Assembly (NCBI GenBank): GCA_963784575.1
Contig: CAWARU010000001.1
Location: 558,001-622,000 of the forward strand
DNA length: 64,000 nucleotides
Source of the DNA: CAWARU01 sp963784575
Lineage (GTDB): Bacteria > Pseudomonadota > Gammaproteobacteria > UBA6186 > Azoamicaceae
Direction: 5' to 3'
Below the pieces are notes generated by a model that was not told the origin of the DNA, searched no databases, and saw only the letters and a program-made list of their open reading frames with translations. The translations under genes and the position numbers were made by a program. Numbering within the stretch: position 1 is the stretch's first letter; each line of letters opens with the position of its first letter. Positions 29,081 through 36,844 of this stretch are shown here, one piece after another.

Positions 29081-29892
29081 CAATCTGTTTTATCATATTC
29101 ATCTTGTTTCTTGTCTCTTTTGTCTTGCATCTTATTCGGTAATTCTACTTCGACTGTCATGCCTGGCTTCAAAATTTCATCCTGGTTTGATTCCAAGAAA
29201 CTCACTTTAACCCCATAAATAAGACGCTCTCGCTCGGATTGAGTTTGAACATTTTTGGGTGTAAACTCGGCTTCATCATTGATCTTAATAATTCTGCCCA
29301 TAAAAACTCGATTGTTGAGTTCTGGTACTATGGCTTTGAGCGGCATGCCATAGCTGAGATTCGCGACCATTGGCTGCGGCACATAAATATAGGCCCATAT
29401 ATCTTTTATATTGGCTAGGGTAAGGACCTTGATACCGGGTGTCATCCATTCACCGGGTTCGTGATAGCGAGTCAGTACACGGCCATCAATGGGTGAACTC
29501 AAGGTGCACCAGTCCACCTTTATAGCAGCATCATGCATTTGAGTTTTTAAGGTATCGATACTCTCAGGCGTAACAAAATTCCCTTTGACGAGCTTCATAG
29601 ATCGTTCATAATTATCTTGTGCCAGTTTTGATGCGACTTTAAAATCTTCGCAAACGAAGGTTATTAAAACATCGCCTTCAGTTACTTGATACCCTTCATG
29701 AACTCTGACCTCATCAATGGCTGCAGAGAGACGAGCAGACAAATCAACTTTGGTTGCTTCTAAAGTTCCGGCAAAAAGGAAGGGTTGGTTAAAGAATAAA
29801 TAATGAATCAATAATCCCAATACAATAATGATTAAAATAGCAACGGCAGCGATAGCAACAGTTTTATTTTGCGGTTTGTTAATTTTTTTCAC
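29080..29892 (-). CDS. Periplasmic adaptor (HlyD/YbhG-like membrane fusion protein)
   Basis: The product has 270 residues. An N-terminal membrane anchor (AIAAVAILIIIVLGLLIHYLF) is followed by a biotinyl-lipoyl half motif (VHEGYQVTEGDVLITF), a short hairpin, the second half motif (LSSPIDGRVLTRYHEPGEWM), and a beta-barrel segment (IYVPQPMVANLSYGM). It is shorter than E. coli YbhG (about 330) because the coiled-coil hairpin is reduced. It links the inner-membrane ABC pump to an outer-membrane channel; the divergent TolC-like gene 156 nt away is the obvious partner. It starts with GTG at 29892. Confidence 0.9.
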   Translation of the reverse strand: MKKINKPQNKTVAIAAVAILIIIVLGLLIHYLFFNQPFLFAGTLEATKVDLSARLSAAIDEVRVHEGYQVTEGDVLITFVCEDFKVASKLAQDNYERSMKLVKGNFVTPESIDTLKTQMHDAAIKVDWCTLSSPIDGRVLTRYHEPGEWMTPGIKVLTLANIKDIWAYIYVPQPMVANLSYGMPLKAIVPELNNRVFMGRIIKINDEAEFTPKNVQTQSERERLIYGVKVSFLESNQDEILKPGMTVEVELPNKMQDKRDKKQDEYDKTD

Positions 29893-29894
29893 AA

Positions 29895-29956
29895 CTTGCT
29901 CTCTTGAAATGTGCTCTCTTAAAATCCTGCTCTCTTGAAATCATGATCTCTTGTAT
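29895..29956 (-). repeat. About 16-nt x4 degenerate repeat in adaptor gene leader
   Basis: Four near-copies of the word GCTCTCTTGAAAT (plus-strand reading) lie immediately upstream of the GTG start. On the minus strand each copy gives AAGAGAGCA, the last one acting as the ribosome-binding site. Confidence 0.85.
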
Positions 29957-30048
29957 GTACTGCCCTTTTGAAAAAAATTTAGCTAGCCACCAAGATAATT
30001 CATCATCCTAGCTTATCAGACGAGATATATATTATTATTATAGTTCTT

Positions 30049-31422
30049 ATGCTTGTAAACATAATTACTTTTATTGCTATTCTTTCAATAGCTTTATTTC
30101 ATTGCCCATCGGCCCGTGCGGAGGATTTACTTTGCACCTATATGCTTGCCATTGAAAACGATCCCACCATTCGTGCTGCTCGTGAAGCTCAATTGGCGGC
30201 GAGAGAAGCTTATCCACAGGCTCGCGCGCTTTTTTTACCAGTCATTAGCGGCTCAGGCAGTTATATTGAGTATCATAAGCAATATTATTCTAATGTGTTA
30301 CAAGTCTCTAACTTGTTAATTATTTTAAACAAGACCAAATTTCCTTATGATCAAGGAGTCATTGCCTTAAATGTAACCCAACCCATTTTTTACTATCAAC
30401 AATGGGTGGCGCTTGAAAAGGCCACAGCACAAGTCAAGCAGGCAAATGCCACTTTTGCTGCTGCTGAACAAGATCTCATTGCCCGCACCATTCAACGTTA
30501 TATAGGTGTTTTACAAGCTATTGACAATTTAAAGTTTGCTGAAGCGCAACATAAAGCCTTCAGCAAACTTTACGAACAAACCGATGCTCGGTTTAAAGCA
30601 GGCATTACAAATACCATCACAGATGTGCAGCTCGCGAAAGCAAGAAGAGATAATGCCTATTCTCAAGTCATTCTCGCCAAAAATTCCCTGGCCGTTCAAA
30701 AAAAATTGCTGGAAGAAATCACCTGCGTGCCCATTATTAAATTCGGAACTCTGCGGGAAGATGTTAATCTGAAACCGCCAGCCCCTGATAATATGCAAGA
30801 TTGGATTTGTATTGCCTTAGATCAGAATTTAACGCTTCAAGCAGTTCGTTTCCAAGTGGAAGCAAGTCGAGAAGATGTTAAACTCAATAATGCAGGGCAT
30901 CTGCCAACACTCAGTTTGAATGGTTCAGTGATTCGGTCTGGCCCCGCAAAAGATATCTTTCCTCTTCCAGGCAATACCAATGCCTATTTTGGTGTTCAGG
31001 CCTCAATTCCTATCTACAGTGGCGGATCTGTTGTTTCGAAGACAAAGCAAGCTCGACATCTCTATGAACAAAATTTCCAGGAAATGGAAGTACAACATCG
31101 TCAGGTGGAAAGCAATGCCAGTCAAGCATTTCTCGGAGTACTCACCCAGCTCGCCCAAATTGAGGCACTCAAACAATCGGTTAAATCGAATACTACCGCC
31201 TTAAAGGCAGTCCAGGAAACTTTGAAAGCTGGTACTCAATATACGATAGTGGATGAGCTGAATGCGGAAGCCGATTTAATAAAATCGCAGCAAGATTTAG
31301 CTAATGCGCGATATATGTATATTTTACAGAGCACACAATTGAAGCAGACGGCAGGGATGTTGTGTCCGGAAGACGTAGAACAGATAAATTCTTGGCTGAT
31401 AACCACCTCGCACTGTCCATGA
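30049..31422 (+). CDS. TolC-family outer-membrane efflux channel
   Basis: The product has 457 residues. A Sec signal peptide (hydrophobic 5-17, cleavage probably after SARA at 22-25) is followed by the duplicated outer-membrane-efflux-protein fold: AIENDPTIRAAREAQ at the start of repeat one, NLTLQAVRFQVEASREDV at the start of repeat two, and long alpha-helical barrel segments. Family length is 420-490. It is divergent from the adaptor-ATPase-permease operon, which completes a tripartite exporter. Substrate unknown. No strong ribosome-binding site precedes the ATG. Confidence 0.9.
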   Translation: MLVNIITFIAILSIALFHCPSARAEDLLCTYMLAIENDPTIRAAREAQLAAREAYPQARALFLPVISGSGSYIEYHKQYYSNVLQVSNLLIILNKTKFPYDQGVIALNVTQPIFYYQQWVALEKATAQVKQANATFAAAEQDLIARTIQRYIGVLQAIDNLKFAEAQHKAFSKLYEQTDARFKAGITNTITDVQLAKARRDNAYSQVILAKNSLAVQKKLLEEITCVPIIKFGTLREDVNLKPPAPDNMQDWICIALDQNLTLQAVRFQVEASREDVKLNNAGHLPTLSLNGSVIRSGPAKDIFPLPGNTNAYFGVQASIPIYSGGSVVSKTKQARHLYEQNFQEMEVQHRQVESNASQAFLGVLTQLAQIEALKQSVKSNTTALKAVQETLKAGTQYTIVDELNAEADLIKSQQDLANARYMYILQSTQLKQTAGMLCPEDVEQINSWLITTSHCP

Positions 31423-31450
31423 ACACCCCATCTTCATGAACACCATCCTT

Positions 31451-31879
31451 TTATGCAATTTTACAATTCTTACATATCCCATAAATATATAAACTATGAT
31501 CCGTCATCTGAAAATCCATCTTTTTTGCAATCGCCAATTGTCTTTCCTCTATCACTGAATCTACAAATTCTTCCACCTTGCCGCATTTTACGCAGACTAA
31601 GTGATCATGATGTTCCCCTTCATCTAATTCGAAAACAGAATGGCCGCCCTCAAAATAATGTCGTATGACAAGACCTGCTGCTTCAAATTGGGTTAGGACC
31701 CGATACACCGTGGCCAAACCAATATCATCTCCGGTCTCAAGCAAAGCCTTGTAAATATCTTCTGCGCTCAGATGACGTAGGGGGGTCGTTTCCAAAATAT
31801 GTAGAATTTTAAGACGCGGTCCAGTTACCTTGAGACCTACCCTTTTTAAGTCTTGATTGTCTCTTTCTTCTTTTTTCAA
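31451..31879 (-). CDS. fur: Ferric uptake regulator Fur
   Basis: The product has 142 residues. It is an iron-responsive repressor: an N-terminal winged helix (LKVTGPRLKILHILE; LATVYRVLTQFEAAGL recognition helix), then a metal-binding dimer domain with GEHHDHLVCVKCGKVEEF and a second Cys pair CKNC near the C-terminus. Length is typical for the family. It is divergent from bamE, a neighbourhood conserved in many gammaproteobacteria. A 195-nt AT-rich region separates the two and carries their promoters. Confidence 0.96.
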   Translation of the reverse strand: MKKEERDNQDLKRVGLKVTGPRLKILHILETTPLRHLSAEDIYKALLETGDDIGLATVYRVLTQFEAAGLVIRHYFEGGHSVFELDEGEHHDHLVCVKCGKVEEFVDSVIEERQLAIAKKMDFQMTDHSLYIYGICKNCKIA

Positions 31880-32074
31880 AACGCATTCTCCTCAAATAGT
31901 TCAAATAGGCTTCCGTGACCGTATATAATCTAGTATTATGAGTGTTATTTACAAATAATGTAATATGTAATAATAGGTTGATTATATTACTTTATACTTA
32001 TTTGGTAATATTTTAGGTAGTGTTTGTAGTGTTTAGTGAATTTTTCCCACATTAAATTAGAGGGATAACTTATA

Positions 32075-32422
32075 ATGTCTAGAATGCAGTATTTTTTGCG
32101 AATTTTCTTTATTACTTCCTTAGCTCTCCTATGTCTAAATTTCACTGCCTGTAGTGGTTTTCCACCCCGAATTTACCGAATAGATATTCGTCAAGGTAAC
32201 GATATTTCCGATGAAATGGTAGCTAGGCTTCGGGTCGGCATGTCGAAAGAACAAGTCATTGGAATCCTAGGTTCTCCAACTTTAAGCCATGCTCTAAATA
32301 CCAACCGTTTTGATTACTATTATTATTTTAAACCGGGTATGGGCGGAGATATTGTAGAAAAACATTTTGCGGTTTTCTTTAAGGGTGGGCGTGTGATTCG
32401 CTGGTCGCATCTGGCTGAATAA
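32075..32422 (+). CDS. bamE: Outer-membrane protein assembly factor BamE (SmpA/OmlA lipoprotein)
   Basis: The product has 115 residues. A lipoprotein signal peptide ends in the lipobox LNFTAC (Cys26), and the mature part carries the BamE fold: IDIRQGNDISDEMVARLRVGMSKEQVIGILG with the LGSP motif and a beta sheet ending in GGRVIRW. It is an accessory lipoprotein of the BAM complex that inserts outer-membrane beta-barrels. AGGGA lies upstream of the ATG. A strong palindrome follows the stop codon directly. Confidence 0.95.
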   Translation: MSRMQYFLRIFFITSLALLCLNFTACSGFPPRIYRIDIRQGNDISDEMVARLRVGMSKEQVIGILGSPTLSHALNTNRFDYYYYFKPGMGGDIVEKHFAVFFKGGRVIRWSHLAE

Positions 32423-32467
32423 AATCCCCCTCCTAACCCCCTTTCATAAAGGGGGTTGGGGGGATTT
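32422..32467. terminator. GC-rich palindrome serving as bidirectional terminator
   Basis: The left arm (32422-32444) and right arm (32448-32467) pair through CCCCC/GGGGG blocks with the 3-base loop CAT; AAATCCCCC and GGGGGATTT form the base. It fills the gap between the convergent bamE and rnfH genes. The AAATCCCCC...AACCCCCTTT sequence type is known as a dispersed palindrome in diverse bacteria, so it may also be a small mobile repeat. Confidence 0.8.
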
Positions 32468-32468
32468 C

Positions 32469-32798
32469 CTATTTCTTAATTGGATACTTCTTCGCTCGCT
32501 CCCTTCGCGCAACTTTGGGATCCTTCAACAAAGACCTATAAATCTCGACACGATCGCCCGTTCTTAATTCCTTCTCCAATGTCACCTTTTTTCCAAAAAT
32601 CCCCAGACGATCTGCCAATTTTTGAATCCCAGTTTGCTCCAATTTTTCCTCCAATTTCAATTCTGAAAACTCGGGAAAGCACGCAAAGTCTGTGATTTTT
32701 GAAGCGATAATAGCATCGCGCACAGTACTGCCAATCGGAAGATCCACTATGATAATCGCCTGAGCCCCGCTCGCAGCTGAATAAGCGACCTCAATCAT
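32469..32798 (-). CDS. rnfH: RnfH-family ubiquitin-like protein
   Basis: The product has 109 residues with a beta-grasp fold of the RnfH/UPF0125 family: MIEVAYSAASGAQAIIIVDL, GSTVRDAI, LGIFGKKV and ELRTGDRVEIYR are the family landmarks. The start is set at 32798 (MIEV), which overlaps the last codons of ratA by eight bases; the longer frame from 32846 would read through ratA coding sequence. The ratA-rnfH pair is a conserved operon next to smpB. Cellular role unclear. Confidence 0.9.
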   Translation of the reverse strand: MIEVAYSAASGAQAIIIVDLPIGSTVRDAIIASKITDFACFPEFSELKLEEKLEQTGIQKLADRLGIFGKKVTLEKELRTGDRVEIYRSLLKDPKVARRERAKKYPIKK

Positions 32799-33255
32799 CA
32801 TACGCATCCTCATCCTTATAAACACGCTTATAAACATCCTTGGCACGGAGAGAAAAAGCTTCTAAAAATGTATTGGCAACCTTTTCTAAGAAAGACCCCG
32901 CTGCCATATCCAAAATTTTATTTGAGAATTCAAATTCCAAGTCAAAAGAAACGCGGCATCCGTTATCTCTCAAGTCTTCAAATCGCCATAACCCTTTCAA
33001 ATGCCGAAAAGGACCATCCAGTAGTTTAAGCTCAATTGCTTTTTTAGGGACAAGGCAATTAATAGTACTAAAGGTATGATGTATGCCGCCACGCGACAAC
33101 TGAATGCTGGCAGCTATTTCAGTCTCTGAAGACTCTAATATTTTAGACCCTCGACACCAAGGCAAATATTCAGGATAGGCTTCAATATCATTCACCAAGT
33201 CATACATTTGTGCTGCCGAATAAGGCACTACAGCTGCCTTTTTTATCACTCTCAT
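32791..33255 (-). CDS. ratA: RatA/Coq10-type START-domain protein
   Basis: The product has 154 residues from the ATG at 33255, preceded by GGAAAA; the frame extends to 33279. The polyketide-cyclase/START fold is recognisable from VVPYSAAQMYDLVNDIEAYPEYLPWC at the N-terminus and the amphipathic C-terminal helix. In E. coli RatA was reported to interfere with 70S ribosome assembly, and relatives act in ubiquinone handling; which role applies here cannot be told. It overlaps rnfH and is divergent from smpB. Confidence 0.9.
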   Translation of the reverse strand: MRVIKKAAVVPYSAAQMYDLVNDIEAYPEYLPWCRGSKILESSETEIAASIQLSRGGIHHTFSTINCLVPKKAIELKLLDGPFRHLKGLWRFEDLRDNGCRVSFDLEFEFSNKILDMAAGSFLEKVANTFLEAFSLRAKDVYKRVYKDEDAYDD

Positions 33256-33306
33256 ATCTTTTCCAATATATCTTTTCAATTATATTTCAGTTAAAATGCC
33301 AACATT

Positions 33307-33849
33307 ATGAATGCTGAAGCTATTCAAAAGACCCGGGAAAAATCTATGTCCAAAGCCCCCCCAGCCAATCGAAAACCCGCTGGAAAATCTTCTGCGCCTA
33401 CAAAACTCATTGCTGCCAATCGTAAGGCCCACCACGATTATACACTTGAACAGCGATTTGAGGCAGGGGTAGCCCTCCAAGGATGGGAGGTAAAGAGTAT
33501 ACGCGCTGGCAAAATTCAAATTGCGGACAGCTATGTGCTCATAAAGAAGGGGGAAGCCTGGTTAATCGGCTCAAATATCGTGCCGCTTCTCTCAGCTTCA
33601 ACACATGTTAAACCCGAACCCGATAGAACTCGCAAGCTTTTATTGCATCGTAAAGAAATAAATACCCTACTTGGCCTGACTGAAAGGCGTGGATACACAC
33701 TGATTCCCCTTTCTGCGTATTGGAAACAAGGCAAGGTTAAACTTGAAATTGGACTTGCAAAAGGCAAAAAATTGTACGATAAAAGAGAAACGGCCAAGGA
33801 TAGGGATTGGGAGCGAGAAAAGAGCAGATTATTTAAACATAAAAGATAA
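33307..33849 (+). CDS. smpB: SsrA-binding protein SmpB
   Basis: The product has up to 180 residues; the ATG at 33346 would give 167, closer to the usual 160. SmpB partners tmRNA in trans-translation to rescue stalled ribosomes. Landmarks: YTLEQRFEAGVALQGWEVKS, IQIADSYVLI, RKLLLHRKEI, and the C-terminal GLAKGKKLYDKRET followed by a basic tail. The divergent ratA-rnfH operon is the standard neighbour. No tmRNA gene is visible within the window. Confidence 0.95.
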   Translation: MNAEAIQKTREKSMSKAPPANRKPAGKSSAPTKLIAANRKAHHDYTLEQRFEAGVALQGWEVKSIRAGKIQIADSYVLIKKGEAWLIGSNIVPLLSASTHVKPEPDRTRKLLLHRKEINTLLGLTERRGYTLIPLSAYWKQGKVKLEIGLAKGKKLYDKRETAKDRDWEREKSRLFKHKR

Positions 33850-33903
33850 TATAAGGATACCGATGCAAAAGATGAAGTTAACAAAAAGACAAAATTTTGA
33901 CGT

Positions 33904-33931
33904 TTAACTTACTTAAAATTGAATATATAAT
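33904..33931 (+). promoter_or_regulatory. Candidate sigma-70 promoter of dctA
   Basis: TTAACT (33904-33909), a 16-base spacer and a perfect TATAAT (33926-33931) lie 62 nt before the dctA ATG. The -10 box is exact, the -35 box four of six. Confidence 0.4.
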
Positions 33932-33993
33932 ATAGTAATAGAACGGATCGGATAGAGTGTTTATTCACAGCAATATCGTATATAGTAGATACC

Positions 33994-35457
33994 ATGAACA
34001 ACAAGCTAGATATGACCAAATTTAAAGCATTGGTTGCTAAACTATTCCGAACGGAAGATGCAAACTCGTTACAGAAAGATTCAGGCCAAATGAAGAAAAA
34101 ATCTAAGCTCTCCAGGAAAAAACCCTTTTATCAAAGACTCTACTTCCAAGTTATCCTAGGCATCGTGATTGGTGTCTTCCTAGGCCACTTCTACCCTGAT
34201 CTGGCTGTCAAGTTAAAACCCTTGGGCGACGCTTTCATCCGTTTGATCAAAATGATGGTAGCGCCCATTATCTTTTGCACGATTGCTGTCGGAATCGCCA
34301 AAATGGGCGATATGCGAGAGGTGGGTCGGGTAGGCTTAAAAGCTTTGGTTTATTTCGAGGTTGTTTCAACCATTGCCCTACTGATCGGATTAATTGTTGT
34401 CAATGTTTATAAACCTGGACAGGGGATGAATGTTAACCCGGCCACGCTGGATACAGGTGCCCTATCGAGCTATACAACCACCGTGAGACCTCTCAGCACT
34501 GTTGAGTTTCTCCTGAATATTATCCCACTGACCGTGGTAGATGCTTTTGCCAAAAATGAAATTTTACAAGTCTTACTTTTTTCAGTGCTGTTCGGTATAT
34601 CTCTTTCGCAATTTGGTGATAAAGGAAAATTACTGGTCAAAATTCTTGATCAAGGTTCGCATGCCTTGTTTGGTGTCATCGGCATCGTCATGAAAGTGGC
34701 GCCTATTGGTGCTTTTGGTGCGATGGCTTATAGCATTGGCCAATATGGCGTTGGATCTTTACAGCATCTGGGACATCTTTTGATAGCCGTAATCGCTGCC
34801 TGCTTGATATTTATTTTCCTGATCTTAGGCCCCATCATGAGATATATCGGGTTAAGCCTTTGGAAATTTATAAAATATATTAAAGAAGAAATTCTCATTG
34901 TCATCGGGACTTCTTCTTCTGAAACTGCATTGCCGCGTATGATCACCAAATTAGAAAATATGGGATGTGCAAAGCCCGTGGTAGGCTTAGTCATTCCAAC
35001 AGGATATTCTTTTAATTTAGACGGTACTTCGATTTACTTGACCATCGCATCCGTATTCATAGCACAAGCACTGAATATCGATCTGCCTTTAAGTCATCAG
35101 CTTTCTCTAATGGGCATTTTGATGCTCACTTCTAAAGGCGCTGCTGCGGTACCGGGCGGTGGATTTGTCACCCTCGCCTCTACTCTGGCTTCCACAGATG
35201 CATTGCCGGTGGCGGGCTTAGCGCTCTTACTTGGCATCGACATCTTTATGTCTGAAATACGCTCTGTTACAAATTTGATCGGCAATGGTGTAGCAACTCT
35301 GGTGGTTTCAAAATGGGAACATGCTCTTAATATGAAGAAAGCGCAGATGGTGCTGACTGGTGAAACGGTGATGATGGCAGACAAGCCGGAAGAAGTGTCA
35401 GATCAGGAAATGGAAGAAGACTTTCCGAATCAAAAAACGACTCAGATTATAGATTGA
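33994..35457 (+). CDS. dctA: C4-dicarboxylate:cation symporter (DAACS family, DctA-like)
   Basis: The product has 487 residues. It is an inner-membrane carrier for dicarboxylates such as succinate, malate and fumarate, driven by cation symport. It follows E. coli DctA closely: YFQVILGIVIGVFLGHFYPD, LIKMMVAPIIFCTIAVGIAKMGD, the serine-rich re-entrant loop GTSSSETALPRM, GYSFNLDGTSIYLT, and the last substrate-binding helix NLIGNGVATLVVSKW. The N-terminus carries about 40 extra polar residues before the first helix. Glutamate carriers are close relatives, so the substrate is inferred. Confidence 0.9.
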   Translation: MNNKLDMTKFKALVAKLFRTEDANSLQKDSGQMKKKSKLSRKKPFYQRLYFQVILGIVIGVFLGHFYPDLAVKLKPLGDAFIRLIKMMVAPIIFCTIAVGIAKMGDMREVGRVGLKALVYFEVVSTIALLIGLIVVNVYKPGQGMNVNPATLDTGALSSYTTTVRPLSTVEFLLNIIPLTVVDAFAKNEILQVLLFSVLFGISLSQFGDKGKLLVKILDQGSHALFGVIGIVMKVAPIGAFGAMAYSIGQYGVGSLQHLGHLLIAVIAACLIFIFLILGPIMRYIGLSLWKFIKYIKEEILIVIGTSSSETALPRMITKLENMGCAKPVVGLVIPTGYSFNLDGTSIYLTIASVFIAQALNIDLPLSHQLSLMGILMLTSKGAAAVPGGGFVTLASTLASTDALPVAGLALLLGIDIFMSEIRSVTNLIGNGVATLVVSKWEHALNMKKAQMVLTGETVMMADKPEEVSDQEMEEDFPNQKTTQIID

Positions 35458-35494
35458 TACTCATAATCAAATAATCTAGTAATCAAGTTCCGAC

Positions 35495-35536
35495 TATCAA
35501 GGATCAATTATCAAAGATCGATTATCAAGGAGGATT
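35495..35536 (+). repeat. 14-nt x3 tandem repeat forming the RBS of the YVTN gene
   Basis: Units TATCAAGGATCAAT, TATCAAAGATCGAT and TATCAAGGAGGATT. Only the last unit contains a full Shine-Dalgarno AAGGAGG, seven bases before the GTG at 35541. More degenerate copies extend upstream to about 35461. Confidence 0.85.
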
Positions 35537-35540
35537 TTCT

Positions 35541-36809
35541 GTGAAGAGAATTAGCAAAAAGTGCTGTCATCTTTTTCTCATGAGTTCAGTATTATCAATG
35601 AACTTTGTTATTTTACCTAATGCTAATTCCTCGGAAACATCAGAACAACAAAATATCTCAGAACACAAAAACGTGGAGCAACAAACCATCGGGGATAAAC
35701 AAAATATTACAGAAAATGCAACCTTCAATGTTTATGAATTTATAAATCATGTTTCTGATAAAGTTAAGAACGATCTTCCCCGTGTTTATGTACCAAATTC
35801 ACTTGATAATACAGTCTCTGTTATCGACCCTAAAACTTACAAAGTGATTGACACCTTCAAAACAGGCAGAAATCCGCAACACATCGTCCCTTCTTATGAT
35901 CTGACGACACTTTGGATATTAAATGATGAAGCGAGCAGCGTTACTGCGATTGATGCCAAAACCGGAAAGGTGGGTCGCACGCTGCCTGTGACGCGCCCTT
36001 ACAATCTCTATTTTACAATGGATGGAAAATATGCCATTGCAATTAATGATTCGGGTAAACGCTTTGATTTTCGCGATCCAGAGACGATGGAATTGATTAC
36101 CTCTGTACCGGTGACTTGCAAGGGCTTAAACCACGTGGATTTTGCAGCGGATGGAAGTTATGCCATAGCGACTTGTGAGTATTCAAGTATGCTGGTAAAA
36201 CTAGATGTGATTGGAAAGAAAATTCTGGGTTACTTAACGCTAGATATGCCAGAAACAGAGAGAGCTAGCAAGGCTCATAATACAAGTAGCGATAAAAAAC
36301 ATACCCATATGGGCGCCATGCCCCAAGATGTTCGTATTTCACCAGACGGCAAACTTTTTTATATTGCAGATATGATGGCAAATGGTGTTCATATCATTGA
36401 ACCTGAAAAATTCGAAAAAATTGGCTTTATTCCTACTGGAATAGGCACTCATAGCATTTATCCAAGCCGAGACGGTGGTAAATATTTCTTTGTGGCTAAT
36501 CGCGGTTGTAATACACCTATTAATTGTGCCCCTGAAGGGCCTGCCAGTATATCGGTTATAGATCCCAGCACAAATACAATGGTGCATAATTGGCCGCTTC
36601 CGAACGGCGGCAGTCCTGACATGGGAAATCTCAATGCAGATGGCAGTGAACTTTGGTTGTCCGGCCGTTACGACAGGGAAGTTTATGTCATCGATACCAA
36701 AACTGGCGAGCTTAAGCATCGAATTCCAGTGGGATGGGAGCCACATGGTCTTACTGTGTGGCCGCAACCAGGGCGTTTTTCTTTAGGACATACGGGTAAT
36801 ATGCGGTAA
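35541..36809 (+). CDS. Exported YVTN-type beta-propeller protein
   Basis: The product has 422 residues. GTG start with a perfect AAGGAGG seven bases upstream. A Sec signal-like N-terminus (FLMSSVLSMNFVILPNANS) is followed by a polar linker and then propeller blades with the NTVSVIDPKTYKVID pattern repeated (SVTAIDAKTGKV, ISVIDPSTNTMV, EVYVIDTKTGEL). The fold is that of the cytochrome d1 / NHL-YVTN group, but no haem-binding CXXCH is present. It is likely periplasmic or surface-bound and substrate- or protein-binding. No operon partner. Confidence 0.85.
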   Translation: MKRISKKCCHLFLMSSVLSMNFVILPNANSSETSEQQNISEHKNVEQQTIGDKQNITENATFNVYEFINHVSDKVKNDLPRVYVPNSLDNTVSVIDPKTYKVIDTFKTGRNPQHIVPSYDLTTLWILNDEASSVTAIDAKTGKVGRTLPVTRPYNLYFTMDGKYAIAINDSGKRFDFRDPETMELITSVPVTCKGLNHVDFAADGSYAIATCEYSSMLVKLDVIGKKILGYLTLDMPETERASKAHNTSSDKKHTHMGAMPQDVRISPDGKLFYIADMMANGVHIIEPEKFEKIGFIPTGIGTHSIYPSRDGGKYFFVANRGCNTPINCAPEGPASISVIDPSTNTMVHNWPLPNGGSPDMGNLNADGSELWLSGRYDREVYVIDTKTGELKHRIPVGWEPHGLTVWPQPGRFSLGHTGNMR

Positions 36810-36844
36810 TCTCATCACGTTGCCATTGAAGCGAGATTGAGGCA

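Noticed and set aside
31451..31668. Small plus-strand open frame over fur
   Set aside because: Shadow of the fur gene, which has the family motifs on the minus strand.
31880..32074. Fur box between fur and bamE
   Set aside because: The region is AT-rich with ATAAT words, but no 19-bp dyad good enough to call.
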